37,127 nt of DNA from assembly GCA_022508945.1 (NCBI GenBank), contig JAFLUE010000007.1, positions 1 through 37,127 on the forward strand, given 5' to 3'. How positions within the stretch are numbered: position 1 is the stretch's first letter; the number at the start of each line of letters is the position of its first letter. Made by a program: the position numbers and the translations under genes. Positions 25,668-34,609 of the stretch are shown piece by piece. The notes beneath the pieces are model-generated. The model worked only from the letters and a program-made list of their open reading frames with translations. It did no database searches and was not told where the DNA came from. This DNA is from Oscillospiraceae bacterium (GTDB taxonomy: Bacteria; Bacillota; Clostridia; Oscillospirales; Ruminococcaceae).

Positions 25668-26285
25668 TCACGCGAAATCGTAATACTCTTTTCCGACAGC
25701 GGCTACGGTTACATTTCCGCTGCATGCGTCAACGAGCTTTGCTTCAAGGTCGTTTGCGAATTGCTCGCGTACATATACCGTGATCTTTACGTTGTCTTCA
25801 AACTTTTCGTCGGCAGTTTTCGCACCGAATTCCTCAAATATTTTTGGGAGTTTTCCGTACAGTGAGTATTCTACGGAAACTTCGGTTTTAACAGCGAGCG
25901 CCATTTCCTTTATCTTCGCCGCTAAGACCGCGTCTGCCGCGGCTTTTGTGTACGCTCTCACAAGCCCGCCCGCGCCGAGAAGAACCCCTCCGAAATACCG
26001 TGTCACAACACAGCATACCCCGCTTAAGCCCTCTTTTTGCAAAACCTCGTAGATCGGGACTCCCGCCGTTCCTTGAGGCTCACCGTCATCGGAGTGGCGC
26101 GCACCGCCGTCCCTCAGAATGTACGCATAGCAGTTATGACGAGCCTTTCTGTGCATAGCGCGTATTTCCTCAATAAACCCGACCGCTTCTTCTTCATTTT
26201 CAACGGGCGCGAGATAACCTATGAACTCCGATTTTTTCTCCTCAAACCGCGCCTCGACGCGGCCTTCAACGGTTTTATATTCCAT
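25668..26285 (-). CDS. YigZ/IMPACT family protein
   Basis: 205 residues from ATG 26285, which has GAGG 6 nt upstream; an earlier in-frame GTG at 26303 overlaps that site. The IMPACT N-terminal domain carries KKSEFIGYL, RHNCYAYIL, HSDDGEPQGTAG, TRYFGGVLLGAGGLVRAY and AAADAV, all hallmarks of the family. A short C-terminal alpha/beta domain (about 135-200, YSLYGKLPK) is the DUF1949 type. Members are linked to translation (ribosome or Gcn2 inhibition in eukaryotes); the bacterial role is not settled. Next to rpmE, but an rpmE-type terminator lies between them, so it likely has its own promoter, which I could not see. Confidence 0.93.
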   Translation of the reverse strand: MEYKTVEGRVEARFEEKKSEFIGYLAPVENEEEAVGFIEEIRAMHRKARHNCYAYILRDGGARHSDDGEPQGTAGVPIYEVLQKEGLSGVCCVVTRYFGGVLLGAGGLVRAYTKAAADAVLAAKIKEMALAVKTEVSVEYSLYGKLPKIFEEFGAKTADEKFEDNVKITVYVREQFANDLEAKLVDACSGNVTVAAVGKEYYDFA

Positions 26286-26342
26286 TCTTAACCTCAATAT
26301 CACGGGAAACAGCGTACAGCTTCGATTTCTAACCTCTGACTT

Positions 26343-26396
26343 CTAAAAGAACAAATTCACGCGCATCGTCCGACGCGCGTGAGCTTGTTTATAAAA
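26343..26396 (-). terminator. Terminator of rpmE
   Basis: On the minus strand AACAAGCTCACGCGC (26389-26375) pairs with GCGCGTGAATTTGTT (26364-26350) over 15 positions with one mismatch and one G-T pair, followed by CTTTTAG. It begins about 25 nt after the rpmE stop. Confidence 0.8.
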
Positions 26397-26415
26397 CAAA
26401 ACGATTTTAGCGATA

Positions 26416-26619
26416 TTACTTGCCGAGATTATAACGCTTATTAAATCTGTCAACGCGTCCGCCGCTGTCAACGAGCTTCTGCTTGCCCGTGAAGAAAGGG
26501 TGGCACTTTGAACAAATTTCAACTCTTATGTCCTTCTTTGTGGAACGTGTTTCGATTACGTTTCCGCAGGCGCACTTGATAGTTGTCGCTTCGTATGCGG
26601 GATGAATACCCTCTTTCAT
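26416..26619 (-). CDS. rpmE: Ribosomal protein L31, zinc-binding type
   Basis: 67 residues from ATG 26619, preceded by GAGGTGAGAAG. The C+ form with zinc ligands Cys16, Cys18, Cys36 and Cys39 (CAC, CSKC) is clear, as are HPFFTGKQ and DRFNKRY. An upstream in-frame start (26664) lies at the -10 box and is not used. It is a peripheral 50S protein. A zinc-independent paralog would be found elsewhere if zinc control exists; none is in this window. It has its own promoter and terminator. Confidence 0.96.
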   Translation of the reverse strand: MKEGIHPAYEATTIKCACGNVIETRSTKKDIRVEICSKCHPFFTGKQKLVDSGGRVDRFNKRYNLGK

Positions 26620-26663
26620 TCTTCTCACCTCACAAAATTTGCTGTACATAAACTGCAAAAACA

Positions 26664-26692
26664 ATTATAACATAATTCTCCCGAAAAATCAA
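26664..26692 (-). promoter_or_regulatory. Promoter of rpmE
   Basis: On the minus strand TTGATT (26692-26687), 17-nt spacer, TATAAT (26669-26664), preceded by TG as an extended -10. The leader is about 40 nt. Confidence 0.85.
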
Positions 26693-26739
26693 GGGAATTT
26701 CCTAAAATATTCTTGTGTTATATTGTACAAATTATACTC

Positions 26740-28452
26740 TCATATTCCGAGAATTTTAGTGAATTCGCCTGACAGCTCCTTTTGTATTTCCACAGCGATA
26801 TCTCTTGCGGGAGCCTTTGTGGTGTAATAAACCTTGATTTTCGGCTCCGTACCCGAGGGTCTGATAATAATGCTTGCGTCGTCCTCAAGATAATAGGTGA
26901 TAACATCGGATTTCGGAAGCTTGATCTCGCTTGTTGTGCCGTCCGCTTCTTTACGAACGCTTGACTTGTAATCCGCCGTAGCCAATACCTTAAGTCCGCC
27001 GATGTTGCTTATTGACGAAGAGCGGAGGTTTGCCATGATCTCCTTCATCTTGGTCATTCCCGCTTCGCCCTCAAAGCCGAAATTCTCGACCTTGTTGAGG
27101 AATACTCCGTATTCGTCATAAAGGCGCTTTCTCGCTTCGATCATCGAGATCCCCTTTGAGCGGTAGAACGCCGCCATTTCGCAAATCAGCATGGAAGCAA
27201 CTACCGCGTCCTTATCGCGGACATATCCGCCCGCAAGATAGCCGTAGCTCTCCTCAAAACCGAAGATATAGCGATCTTCCTCGCCTGCCGCTTCAAGCAG
27301 CCCTACCTGCTCGCCGATGTATTTAAAGCCTGTGAGGACTTCTCTGAGTTCAACGCCATACTTTTTCGCAATCGCCTTTGTGATGTCGCTTGTAACGATC
27401 GTCTTTACCGCAACGGGATTTTTCGGCATTCTTCCAAGCTCTTTACGCTCTCTGCACACATACTCGAGCAGAAGCGCGCCCGTTTCGTTTCCTGTAAACA
27501 GCTCGTATCCGTCGCCGTCGGGAACGGCAATCCCCACGCGGTCACAGTCGGGGTCGGTAGCCAGCATAAGATCGGGCTTTTCCTTGTCGCAGAGCTTGAG
27601 TCCTACGGCAAGCGCCTCGCGTATCTCGGGATTCGGGAACGGGCAGGTCGGGAAGTTTCCGTCGGGATTTTCCTGCTCGGGAACGACAACAACGTTCGTA
27701 ACGCCGATCTCGGAAAGTATCCTTCTTACGGGCTTGTTTCCCGTACCGTTGAGCGGCGAATAAACGACCTTAAGTCCGCTCTTTGCCACAATGTCCATAT
27801 GGAGGCTCTGCTCCTTGACTTTTGCGATATAAGCGTCGATAACGCTGTCACCCATGTAGCTTACAGCTCCGCTTTCAACAGCCGCCTTGAAGTCCATGGA
27901 CTTAATGCCGCTGAAGGTATCGATGTTGTTTATTTTCGCGAGTACCGCGTCTGCCGCTTCGGACGTCATCTGACAGCCGTCCGCTCCGTAAACCTTATAG
28001 CCGTTGTATTTCGCGGGGTTGTGGGAAGCGGTAACAACGATTCCCGCGCCGCATTTAAGGTGGCGAACCGCCCACGAAAGCATGGGCGTCGGCATAAGCT
28101 CTTTATAAATATGTACTTTAATTCCGTTTGCCGCAAGGACCTCAGCCGCGCTTTCCGCGAAATATGTTGACTTTATGCGGCTGTCGTATGCTATAGCTAC
28201 GCTCTTTTCAATCCCGCTCGAAAGAATGTATTCCGCCAGACCCTGAGTTGCCTTTTTGACCGTATAAACATTCATGCGGTTTGTACCCGCGCCGATAACT
28301 CCGCGAAGTCCCGCGGTTCCGAATTCAAGCTCGCGGTAAAAGCGGTCGCTTATTTCCTCGGGCTTATCCTTGATCTGCTCAAGCTCGGTTTTAAGGTCGG
28401 GATCCTCAACTGCCTTTTCAAGCCAGAGCTTGTATTCTTTCTGAATATCCAT
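26740..28452 (-). CDS. Phosphoglucomutase/phosphomannomutase family (PgcA-like)
   Basis: This 570-residue enzyme should interconvert glucose-1-phosphate and glucose-6-phosphate for glycogen, envelope sugars or catabolism. The four family motifs are intact: TASHNPAKYNGYK with the phosphoserine (about 143), the metal loop DPDCDR (about 299-304), the sugar loop GFEESYG (about 393-399) and the phosphate loop RPSGTEPK (about 534-541). FGTAGLRG near the N-terminus is typical of the longer alpha-PGM type. AGGAGG stands before the ATG. I see no clear terminator between this gene and rpmE, so some read-through into rpmE is possible. Confidence 0.95.
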   Translation of the reverse strand: MDIQKEYKLWLEKAVEDPDLKTELEQIKDKPEEISDRFYRELEFGTAGLRGVIGAGTNRMNVYTVKKATQGLAEYILSSGIEKSVAIAYDSRIKSTYFAESAAEVLAANGIKVHIYKELMPTPMLSWAVRHLKCGAGIVVTASHNPAKYNGYKVYGADGCQMTSEAADAVLAKINNIDTFSGIKSMDFKAAVESGAVSYMGDSVIDAYIAKVKEQSLHMDIVAKSGLKVVYSPLNGTGNKPVRRILSEIGVTNVVVVPEQENPDGNFPTCPFPNPEIREALAVGLKLCDKEKPDLMLATDPDCDRVGIAVPDGDGYELFTGNETGALLLEYVCRERKELGRMPKNPVAVKTIVTSDITKAIAKKYGVELREVLTGFKYIGEQVGLLEAAGEEDRYIFGFEESYGYLAGGYVRDKDAVVASMLICEMAAFYRSKGISMIEARKRLYDEYGVFLNKVENFGFEGEAGMTKMKEIMANLRSSSISNIGGLKVLATADYKSSVRKEADGTTSEIKLPKSDVITYYLEDDASIIIRPSGTEPKIKVYYTTKAPARDIAVEIQKELSGEFTKILGI

Positions 28453-28503
28453 TGAAATAGTCCTCCTTGAAACTGGAATTTTATAGTAGAATTATCCGAT
28501 AAA

Positions 28504-28532
28504 ATTATAGCACAATTACAAAAAATTTTCAA
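28504..28532 (-). promoter_or_regulatory. Promoter of the phosphoglucomutase gene
   Basis: On the minus strand TTGAAA (28532-28527), 17 nt, TATAAT (28509-28504), with TG as an extended -10. Confidence 0.85.
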
Positions 28533-28720
28533 GCGGGATTTTATATTTTTGTGAATTTTGCGTAAAAATACGTAAAATGGCTTTACGGCAGTAAATTTTT
28601 AGCTGTTCTATACGGATATTATTTGTATAAATCGCCGAACTTTGCTTTTTGAAAAGGATTTTTGTCGTCGAAAGTTGTATTTATTTACAGACGGGCAAAA
28701 GAGATTAAGAGTTTGCACAC

Positions 28721-28833
28721 GGATATAATGTTGTTTCGGCGGATTTATCACATTGATACTACGTTGTGTCGGACGGATTTATTTAAAAATAATTTCAAAA
28801 TTCGCGAGATACTAAAATGCTGTTCCGGCGTAT
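28721..28833 (+). repeat. Three degenerate forward repeats
   Basis: Copies at 28721-28748, 28755-28782 and 28808-28833 share the pattern GATA-TAATGTTGTTTCGGCGGA-TTAT with several changes. They stand left of the palindrome at 28907-29004, and two inverted relatives stand right of it. I saw no spacer regularity that would make it a CRISPR. Confidence 0.5.
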
Positions 28834-28906
28834 AACTAAATAAATTCGCGTCTGACCACTGTATGGTTTTAATTTATCCGTTTGAAGCCACAAAATGGCC
28901 GAGCGC

Positions 28907-29004
28907 GAAATTTCAAAAATCGGCAGACGCGGCGCAGCGCAGCTGAGCCGTGGCTGCCGGATAGCGCAGCGCGCCAAAGGCGCGGTGCGCGGTTTTGAAA
29001 TTTC
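28907..29004. repeat. Branched palindromic element, about 98 bp
   Basis: The outer arms GAAATTTCAAAA (28907-28918) and TTTTGAAATTTC (28993-29004) match perfectly. Inside are an imperfect stem CGGCAGACGCGGC (28921-28933) with GCCGTGGCTGCCG (28947-28959), and a GC-rich hairpin CGCGCC-AAA-GGCGCG (28970-28984) with GCGC outer pairs. It is a three-way fold in the 650-base gap before dgt. Function unknown. Confidence 0.65.
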
Positions 29005-29021
29005 TTTTTAAATCATCGGTC

Positions 29022-29058
29022 AAATACAACGTTACATCCGAGCAAAACATTACAGCCG
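29022..29058 (-). repeat. Two inverted copies of the forward repeat
   Basis: Minus-strand CGGATGTAACGTTGTATTT (29040-29022) and CGGCTGTAATGTTTTG (29058-29043) resemble the forward repeats at 28721-28833, so the whole 28721-29058 stretch has a mirror layout. Apart from these repeats and the pgm promoter I see no gene in the gap 28453-29102. Confidence 0.4.
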
Positions 29059-29102
29059 AGAAAGAAATCCGCGGTTACTAATCTCTGAAGGGGGTTGAAT
29101 GT

Positions 29103-30113
29103 ATGCTTCCTCGTGAACGGATCGAACAGAACGAGCATTTGATTTTAAGCGAATTTGCCTGTAGGGCGGATATGTCAAAGGGGCGCGCGGTATATGAAAA
29201 GCCGTGTGAGCTGCGTACGGACTTCCAGCGTGACCGCGACAGAATTATCCACTGTAATTCGTTTCGCAGGCTAAAGCATAAAACGCAGGTCTTTCTTGTC
29301 CCTCTCGGCGACCATTATCGCACTCGGCTCACCCATACCCTCGAGGTAAGCCAGATCTCCCGCACAGTCGCGAGAGCGCTCGGCTTAAACGAGGACCTTA
29401 CGGAGGCGATCGCTCTCGGGCATGATCTGGGGCATACTCCGTTCGGTCACGACGGAGAGAGAATGCTCGGCACTCTTGTAAGCGGAGGCTTTCGTCATAA
29501 TCTTCAGGGCAGGCGTGTTTGTGAGAAGATCGAAAAGGACGGAAGGGGACTTAATCTTACTTATGAGGTCCTTGACGGAATTTGCGGACATACGGGAGAT
29601 AAGCTTCCCGAAACGCGCGAGGGAATGGTCGTTCGCTACTGTGACAAAATTGCTTACATAAACCACGATATCGAGGACGCTGTCCGCGGCGGAGTCATCA
29701 CCCAGGATATGCTTCCGGATTTTCCGGTAAAGGTTCTCGGAAAAACAAAATCCGCGCGTATTGCGAGTCTTGTGAACAGCCTTGTGAAAAACAGCGGCGC
29801 GGAAATAAAAATGGATTTTACCACGCAGAAGGCTCACGACGAGCTTCGCGAGTTTATGTTTGAAAAGGTATACCGCGCGTCTAAAACCGTTTCGGAAAAG
29901 GACAAGGCGTCGTATATAGTAGAGTATTTGTTTAAGTATTTTTTCAATAATAAGGACAAGCTTCCGAGGCTTTATCTCGATATATCCGAGCGCGACGGTC
30001 TTGAAACGGCGGTTTCGGATTTTATCAGTGGAATGACGGACGAGTATGCCATCGATTATTTTACGGCGCTTTGTGTTCCGAAAAGCTGGAAGAGCGGATA
30101 TATAGGAAACTGA
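29103..30113 (+). CDS. dgt: Deoxyguanosinetriphosphate triphosphohydrolase-like protein
   Basis: 336 residues, an HD-domain protein that should hydrolyse dGTP (or another dNTP) to the deoxynucleoside and triphosphate. The metal-binding HD motifs are intact: RLTHTLEVSQ (first His), GHDLGHTPFGHDGE (HD), and YCDKIAYINHDIEDA (last Asp). AGGGGG lies 7 nt before ATG 29103. It heads a cluster with dnaG and two sigma factors, an arrangement common in Clostridia. The gap before it is filled with repeats, and I could not identify its promoter. Confidence 0.92.
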   Translation: MLPRERIEQNEHLILSEFACRADMSKGRAVYEKPCELRTDFQRDRDRIIHCNSFRRLKHKTQVFLVPLGDHYRTRLTHTLEVSQISRTVARALGLNEDLTEAIALGHDLGHTPFGHDGERMLGTLVSGGFRHNLQGRRVCEKIEKDGRGLNLTYEVLDGICGHTGDKLPETREGMVVRYCDKIAYINHDIEDAVRGGVITQDMLPDFPVKVLGKTKSARIASLVNSLVKNSGAEIKMDFTTQKAHDELREFMFEKVYRASKTVSEKDKASYIVEYLFKYFFNNKDKLPRLYLDISERDGLETAVSDFISGMTDEYAIDYFTALCVPKSWKSGYIGN

Positions 30114-30156
30114 GCCGAAGCTTTGCGCCCGCGCGCCGAGGCTTTGGCAGAGCGGG

Positions 30157-32139
30157 GTGTTTAAAACGGCAATTTCACCTGAATTTCAAGCGTTTCTGGA
30201 CGAGCTATGCAGAAACAGCGACATTTCTTCCGTCGCGGCCGAGCGCGGGATAAGCGTAAGGCGCTCGGGAAACAATTATTCATGCTGTTGTCCGTTTCAC
30301 GCGGAAAAAACACCGTCCTGCCATCTTTATACAGAGGATAACCATTTCCACTGCTTCGGCTGCGGAGCGCACGGAAGTGTCATAAAATTTGTCATGCAGG
30401 CGGAAAATACGGACTTTATGAATGCCGTGGAGATCCTGTCGAGCCGTGCGGGAATGACTGTTCCGCGCGGAAACGGCGGCGGAAAATACAAGCCGAAGGC
30501 TAAATATAACAGCTCCAATAATTACAGCCGAAGTTATCCGTCAGCCCCCGCTTCCGGCAGCGCAAGTCCGTCAGTCCCCGCGAATTCCGCAGAACCCGCA
30601 AACAGAGCTGCGGAATATTCGGGTCCCGATGAACCCCCGCCAATGACGCAGGAAGAATATTATACGTCTTATGATGACGGATATTCGAGGAAAAAGCGCA
30701 TTTACGAGATGAATCAACAGGCGGGCAGCTTCTTTCACAAACAGCTTTTTTCTCCCGAAGGAAAAGCGGGTCTGGATTATTTTACGGAGCGCGGACTTTC
30801 GGTTGAGACCATAAGGCGGTTCGGACTCGGATATGCGGCAGATGATTATCATAAGCTTCATTATTATATGAGGAGCCTCGGATATTCCGACGCGGAGCTT
30901 AAAGAAGCCGCGCTTATCAATACACGAAACGGAAAAGAGTTTTACGACAAATTCAGAAACCGCGTTATGTTTCCCGTGTTTGACGAACAGCGGCGCGTTA
31001 TCGCGTTTGGCGGAAGACGTATTGACGGCGGCAAAGAAATGAAGTATATCAATTCCGACGAAACGCCCGTTTTTCAGAAGCGCAGAACACTGTTCGCGCT
31101 GAATTACGCGAAAAAATCCAAGGCGGACTATTTCATAGTCTGCGAGGGGTATATGGACGTTATAGCCATGCACCAGGCGGGCTTTGACAGCGCGGTGGCT
31201 TCGCTCGGAACTGCGATAACCTCCGAGCAGGCGGAGCTGCTTTCAAAAAGAGGAAAGACAAAGGTCGTGCTTTCCTACGATTCGGACGCGCCGGGTCAGA
31301 AGGCTACTTCAAAGGCGATAGGGCTTTTTATGCAGACGTCGGTCGAAAAGGTGAGCGTTCTGAAAATATCGGGAGCAAAAGACCCCGATGAATTTATAAA
31401 GAATTATGGCGCGGAGCCGTTCAAAATGCTTATTGAAAATTCAACGGGAGCGGTAGCGTTTGAAATGGAGCGTCTGTCGGAGGGGCTTGATATGAACAGT
31501 CCCGATGACAAAAACGTTTTTATCAGGCGCTCCGTGAGGTTTATGTCTGAAATAGCGGATCCGGCGTTTCGGGAGCTTTGTGCGGAAAAAACGGCGGAGC
31601 TTGGAAATGTTTCAAAAAAATCGGTTTTGGACGGTGTGAACGACCTTGTTTCGCGGAAGGCTCCGTACGCGAAAATGAAGTCTGCGGAGACGAGGGCTGA
31701 CACGGGATATGGCGCGGAGGAATACGGCGGATATGACGGGGATATCGAACGCGGATATAATGACCTCAAAGGCAAGGAGAACGCCGAAGACGCGGTTTTG
31801 TCATATTTGTTTCACAACCCCGATGATATCCGAAAAATCGAAGAACGGCTTCCGGACGGATTGGTCACGGAGTTTGGAGATAAAGCATACAGGCTTTTGC
31901 TTGAAAAGATCCGCGAAAGTCATGGAGAATGCGAAATTTCGTGGCTCAATGAGAAATTTCCCGAAAAAATGGGCAGAATAACGGAAATCGCAAACGATAC
32001 GATCTACGCCTACAGCGAGGAATGTTTTCTCGAAGCAGCGGGGAAGCTTTCGGAGATAAAGCGCAGCTCCGAAAGCGTCTGTACATTTGCGGAGCTTGGC
32101 GATTATATACAGTATAAACAAGAAAAAGGAGAGAGTTGA
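30157..32139 (+). CDS. dnaG: DNA primase
   Basis: 660 residues. It lays RNA primers at the replication fork. The start is GTG 30157, chosen because the protein then begins close to the [12 protein letters not shown] block with which DnaG proteins usually start; the ribosome site is poor. The CHC2 zinc ribbon has Cys45, His48, Cys66 and Cys69. A low-complexity Ser/Pro/Ala/Asn segment (about 112-170) separates it from the RNA-polymerase-like core, with [20 protein letters not shown] and the TOPRIM fold ([12 protein letters not shown], then SYDSDAPGQ). The C-terminal helicase-binding part (about 540-660) is divergent. The stop overlaps an alternative TTG start of the following sigma-factor gene. 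Confidence 0.95.
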   Translation: MFKTAISPEFQAFLDELCRNSDISSVAAERGISVRRSGNNYSCCCPFHAEKTPSCHLYTEDNHFHCFGCGAHGSVIKFVMQAENTDFMNAVEILSSRAGMTVPRGNGGGKYKPKAKYNSSNNYSRSYPSAPASGSASPSVPANSAEPANRAAEYSGPDEPPPMTQEEYYTSYDDGYSRKKRIYEMNQQAGSFFHKQLFSPEGKAGLDYFTERGLSVETIRRFGLGYAADDYHKLHYYMRSLGYSDAELKEAALINTRNGKEFYDKFRNRVMFPVFDEQRRVIAFGGRRIDGGKEMKYINSDETPVFQKRRTLFALNYAKKSKADYFIVCEGYMDVIAMHQAGFDSAVASLGTAITSEQAELLSKRGKTKVVLSYDSDAPGQKATSKAIGLFMQTSVEKVSVLKISGAKDPDEFIKNYGAEPFKMLIENSTGAVAFEMERLSEGLDMNSPDDKNVFIRRSVRFMSEIADPAFRELCAEKTAELGNVSKKSVLDGVNDLVSRKAPYAKMKSAETRADTGYGAEEYGGYDGDIERGYNDLKGKENAEDAVLSYLFHNPDDIRKIEERLPDGLVTEFGDKAYRLLLEKIRESHGECEISWLNEKFPEKMGRITEIANDTIYAYSEECFLEAAGKLSEIKRSSESVCTFAELGDYIQYKQEKGES

Positions 32140-32144
32140 TAGAT

Positions 32145-33236
32145 ATGTCTGAAAATTTAAGAGGAGAAAATCTGCTCGAAGAGCTTTTTAAGCAGGGAAA
32201 GAAAAAGGGCTTTCTTACTGCGAGGGAGATAACGGACGCTCTCGAAGAGCTTAACTTTGACGCGAATCAGATAAACCGTATTTTTGACAAGATCGCGTCA
32301 ATGGATATAAAAATCGTTGATAACTTTGATGTTGATACGGATTTTGATATCGATAATATTTTCGATTACGGCGAAAGAGATTTTGATAATCCCGAAGCGG
32401 ATATAGTTACGGCGGACGACTCCGTAAAGCAGTATCTTAAGGAGATAGGCAGAATACCGCTTCTTTCGACCGAAGAGGAGATCGATCTTGCCGCGAGAAT
32501 GGCGGCGGGCGACGATACCGCGAAAACAAGACTTCAGGAAGCAAATCTGCGGCTGGTAGTAAGTATAGCGAAAAAGTACGTCCGCAGGGGAATGCAGTTT
32601 CTCGATCTTATCCAGGAGGGAAATGTGGGCTTGCTTAAGGCTGTCGAAAAGTTTGACTATACAAAGGGCTTCAAGTTTTCGACATACGCGACCTGGTGGA
32701 TAAGACAGGCAATAACCAGAGCCATCGCCGACCAGGCGAGAACCATTCGTATCCCTGTCCATATGGTTGAAACGATTTCGAGAGTAAAAAAAGCGGAAAC
32801 ATATTTGCTGCATGAAAACGGAAGCGAGCCTACCGAGGACGAGATCGCAGAGTATCTCGGAATGTCTACCGAGAAGGTCCGCGAGATAATCCGCCTCGCA
32901 CAGGATCCCGTGTCGCTCGAAACACCTATCGGCGAGGAAGAGGACAGCCACCTCGGAGATTTTATCCCCGACGATGACGCTCCCGCGCCTGCCGACGAGG
33001 CTTGTAACAGTATGCTTAAGCAGATGCTGAGCGATGTTCTGGATACGCTTTCGGACAGAGAGAAACGCGTTATCATAATGCGCTTTGGACTTATTGACGG
33101 GAGAGCGAGAACGCTTGAAGAAGTCGGACAGGAGTTTCAGGTCACGCGCGAGCGCATAAGACAGATCGAAACAAAGGCGCTCAGAAAGCTCCGCCACCCT
33201 ACTCGAAGCAGAAAGCTGAGAGATTTTTTGGAATAA
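32145..33236 (+). CDS. rpoD: RNA polymerase sigma factor RpoD (primary-type), first copy
   Basis: 363 residues from ATG 32145; AAGGAG (32126-32131) is rather far (13 nt), while a TTG at 32136 is 4 nt away and could also serve. It has an N-terminal region 1.1 (about 5-50), an acidic linker, region 1.2 ([15 protein letters not shown]), region 2 with DLIQEGN and the -10-reading helix ([26 protein letters not shown] split over about 185-210), region 3 and region 4 with [10 protein letters not shown] and [20 protein letters not shown]. The C-terminus ([10 protein letters not shown]) is standard. It directly follows dnaG, as the housekeeping sigma does in many bacteria. It is followed by a close paralog. 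Confidence 0.95.
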   Translation: MSENLRGENLLEELFKQGKKKGFLTAREITDALEELNFDANQINRIFDKIASMDIKIVDNFDVDTDFDIDNIFDYGERDFDNPEADIVTADDSVKQYLKEIGRIPLLSTEEEIDLAARMAAGDDTAKTRLQEANLRLVVSIAKKYVRRGMQFLDLIQEGNVGLLKAVEKFDYTKGFKFSTYATWWIRQAITRAIADQARTIRIPVHMVETISRVKKAETYLLHENGSEPTEDEIAEYLGMSTEKVREIIRLAQDPVSLETPIGEEEDSHLGDFIPDDDAPAPADEACNSMLKQMLSDVLDTLSDREKRVIIMRFGLIDGRARTLEEVGQEFQVTRERIRQIETKALRKLRHPTRSRKLRDFLE

Positions 33237-33263
33237 AGGGCTGCTTACATAAGACATATAAGC

Positions 33264-33298
33264 GGCATATTTGCTGTGAGAATTTTCACGGATATGCC
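33264..33298 (+). other. Intercistronic hairpin between the two sigma-factor genes
   Basis: GGCATAT (33264-33270) pairs with ATATGCC (33292-33298), and inside them GTGAGAA pairs with TTTTCAC (one G-T). There is no T-run, so it is not an obvious terminator. It may shape mRNA processing and so the ratio of the two sigma factors. Confidence 0.45.
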
Positions 33299-33322
33299 CG
33301 AAGAATAAAAAGGATAAAATAA

Positions 33323-34375
33323 ATGAACAATACAGAAAAGATTTTAAGCGAGCTTGTTGAAAAAGCAAAGCAAACAGGAACTCTCAGCGCAAAAGAGCTG
33401 TATAATTTAATAGATGAGATCGACTTGGATATAGACAAGCTCAATGATTATCTCGAGCAAAACAATATAAAGCTTATCGACGATTTTATCGTTGAGGATG
33501 ATCTTGAAGACGGACTGAGCTATGATGAAAACGATCAGAGCGGAGCGGTCCTTGACGATCCCGTCAAGATCCACCTCAGAGAGATCGGACGCATACCGCT
33601 TCTTACAGCCGAGGAAGAAATAGAGCTTGCCCGAGAGATAGCGGATGGAAGCGAGGAAGCCCGAAACAAGCTTATTGTCGCGAATATGAGGCTTGTGGTA
33701 AGTATAGCGAAGCATTATGTGGGCCGCGGAATGCCGCTTCTCGATCTTATACAGGAGGGCTACAGCGGGCTTATAAAGGCTGTCGAAAAATTCGATCATA
33801 CAAAGGGCTATAAGTTTTCGACCTATGCGACTTGGTGGATAAGACAGGCAATAACAAGAGCCATAGCAGACCAGGCAAGGACGATACGTATTCCCGTGCA
33901 TATGGTCGAAACAATTTCCCGCGTAAAGAAAACACAGAACGCGCTGCTTCATAAAAACGGACGCGAGCCTACGACGGCTGAGATCGCGGAGGAGCTTAAA
34001 ATGACATCGGACAAGGTAAGAGAGGTCATGCGTATCTCTCAGGAGCCGGTGTCGCTTGAAGCGCCGGTGGGAGAAGAAGAGGACAGCTTTTTGGGAGATT
34101 TTATACCGGACGAGGACGCTCCGACGCCGGTAGATACGGCGATGAAATCCGTATTCAAGGACGAGCTGAACAAGGCTCTGGACACTCTCCCCGAGCGCGA
34201 GCGCGAGGTTCTGAAGTTCCGTTATGGAGTCGGTTATGACCGCTCGCATACTCTCGAGGAAGTCGGAAGACAGTTTAAAGTGACTCGCGAAAGGATCCGC
34301 CAGATCGAAGCAAAGGCGCTTAGAAAACTCCGCACCCAGGGAAAAAGCAAGGGTCTGAAGGTCTTTCTTGATTGA
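33323..34375 (+). CDS. Second RpoD-like sigma factor, tandem paralog
   Basis: 350 residues with the same order as its neighbour: region 1.1 (about 3-50), acidic linker, region 1.2 ([15 protein letters not shown]), region 2, region 3 and region 4. The -10-reading helix is identical to that of the first copy, and region 4.2 differs in few places ([28 protein letters not shown]). Changes sit in the core-binding segment (DLIQEGYSG for DLIQEGNVG), in [10 protein letters not shown] and in the last residues ([13 protein letters not shown]). It probably reads similar promoters under other conditions. The ribosome site is AAAGGAT, about 9 nt before the ATG. Both should be on one transcript, 86 nt apart. 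Confidence 0.93.
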   Translation: MNNTEKILSELVEKAKQTGTLSAKELYNLIDEIDLDIDKLNDYLEQNNIKLIDDFIVEDDLEDGLSYDENDQSGAVLDDPVKIHLREIGRIPLLTAEEEIELAREIADGSEEARNKLIVANMRLVVSIAKHYVGRGMPLLDLIQEGYSGLIKAVEKFDHTKGYKFSTYATWWIRQAITRAIADQARTIRIPVHMVETISRVKKTQNALLHKNGREPTTAEIAEELKMTSDKVREVMRISQEPVSLEAPVGEEEDSFLGDFIPDEDAPTPVDTAMKSVFKDELNKALDTLPEREREVLKFRYGVGYDRSHTLEEVGRQFKVTRERIRQIEAKALRKLRTQGKSKGLKVFLD

Positions 34376-34514
34376 ATGATATTCAATAAATGTGATTTTA
34401 ACTTTGGCTGTCAATTTCCGATTGTCAACCTCAATTGAGTTAAATGAAGCTGTTTATTAGGCTATTTATCCATAATTTCCAATAATTGTTTTTTAAATTT
34501 ATAAAAAATGACTA

Positions 34515-34543
34515 TTGAAATTGACGGCAATATGTGTTATACT
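34515..34543 (+). promoter_or_regulatory. Promoter of the SCP2/histone-tail gene
   Basis: TTGAAA (34515-34520), 17 nt, TATACT (34538-34543), with TG one base before (extended -10). AAGGAGG follows at 34594-34600. Confidence 0.8.
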
Positions 34544-34609
34544 AACGAATGTGAAGACAAAAATTTTTTCAGAAAGCAGTAGTTACAAAGTATAAGGAGG
34601 ATATATTAT

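Noticed and set aside
28721-28833. Possible short CRISPR array
   Set aside because: The three repeats are degenerate, unevenly spaced and have no cas genes nearby.
32298-33368. Long minus-strand reading frame (356 codons) opposite the first sigma factor
   Set aside because: It mirrors a conserved gene codon by codon, has no ribosome site, and a similar frame faces the second sigma gene (33407-34414). It is a shadow of codon bias.
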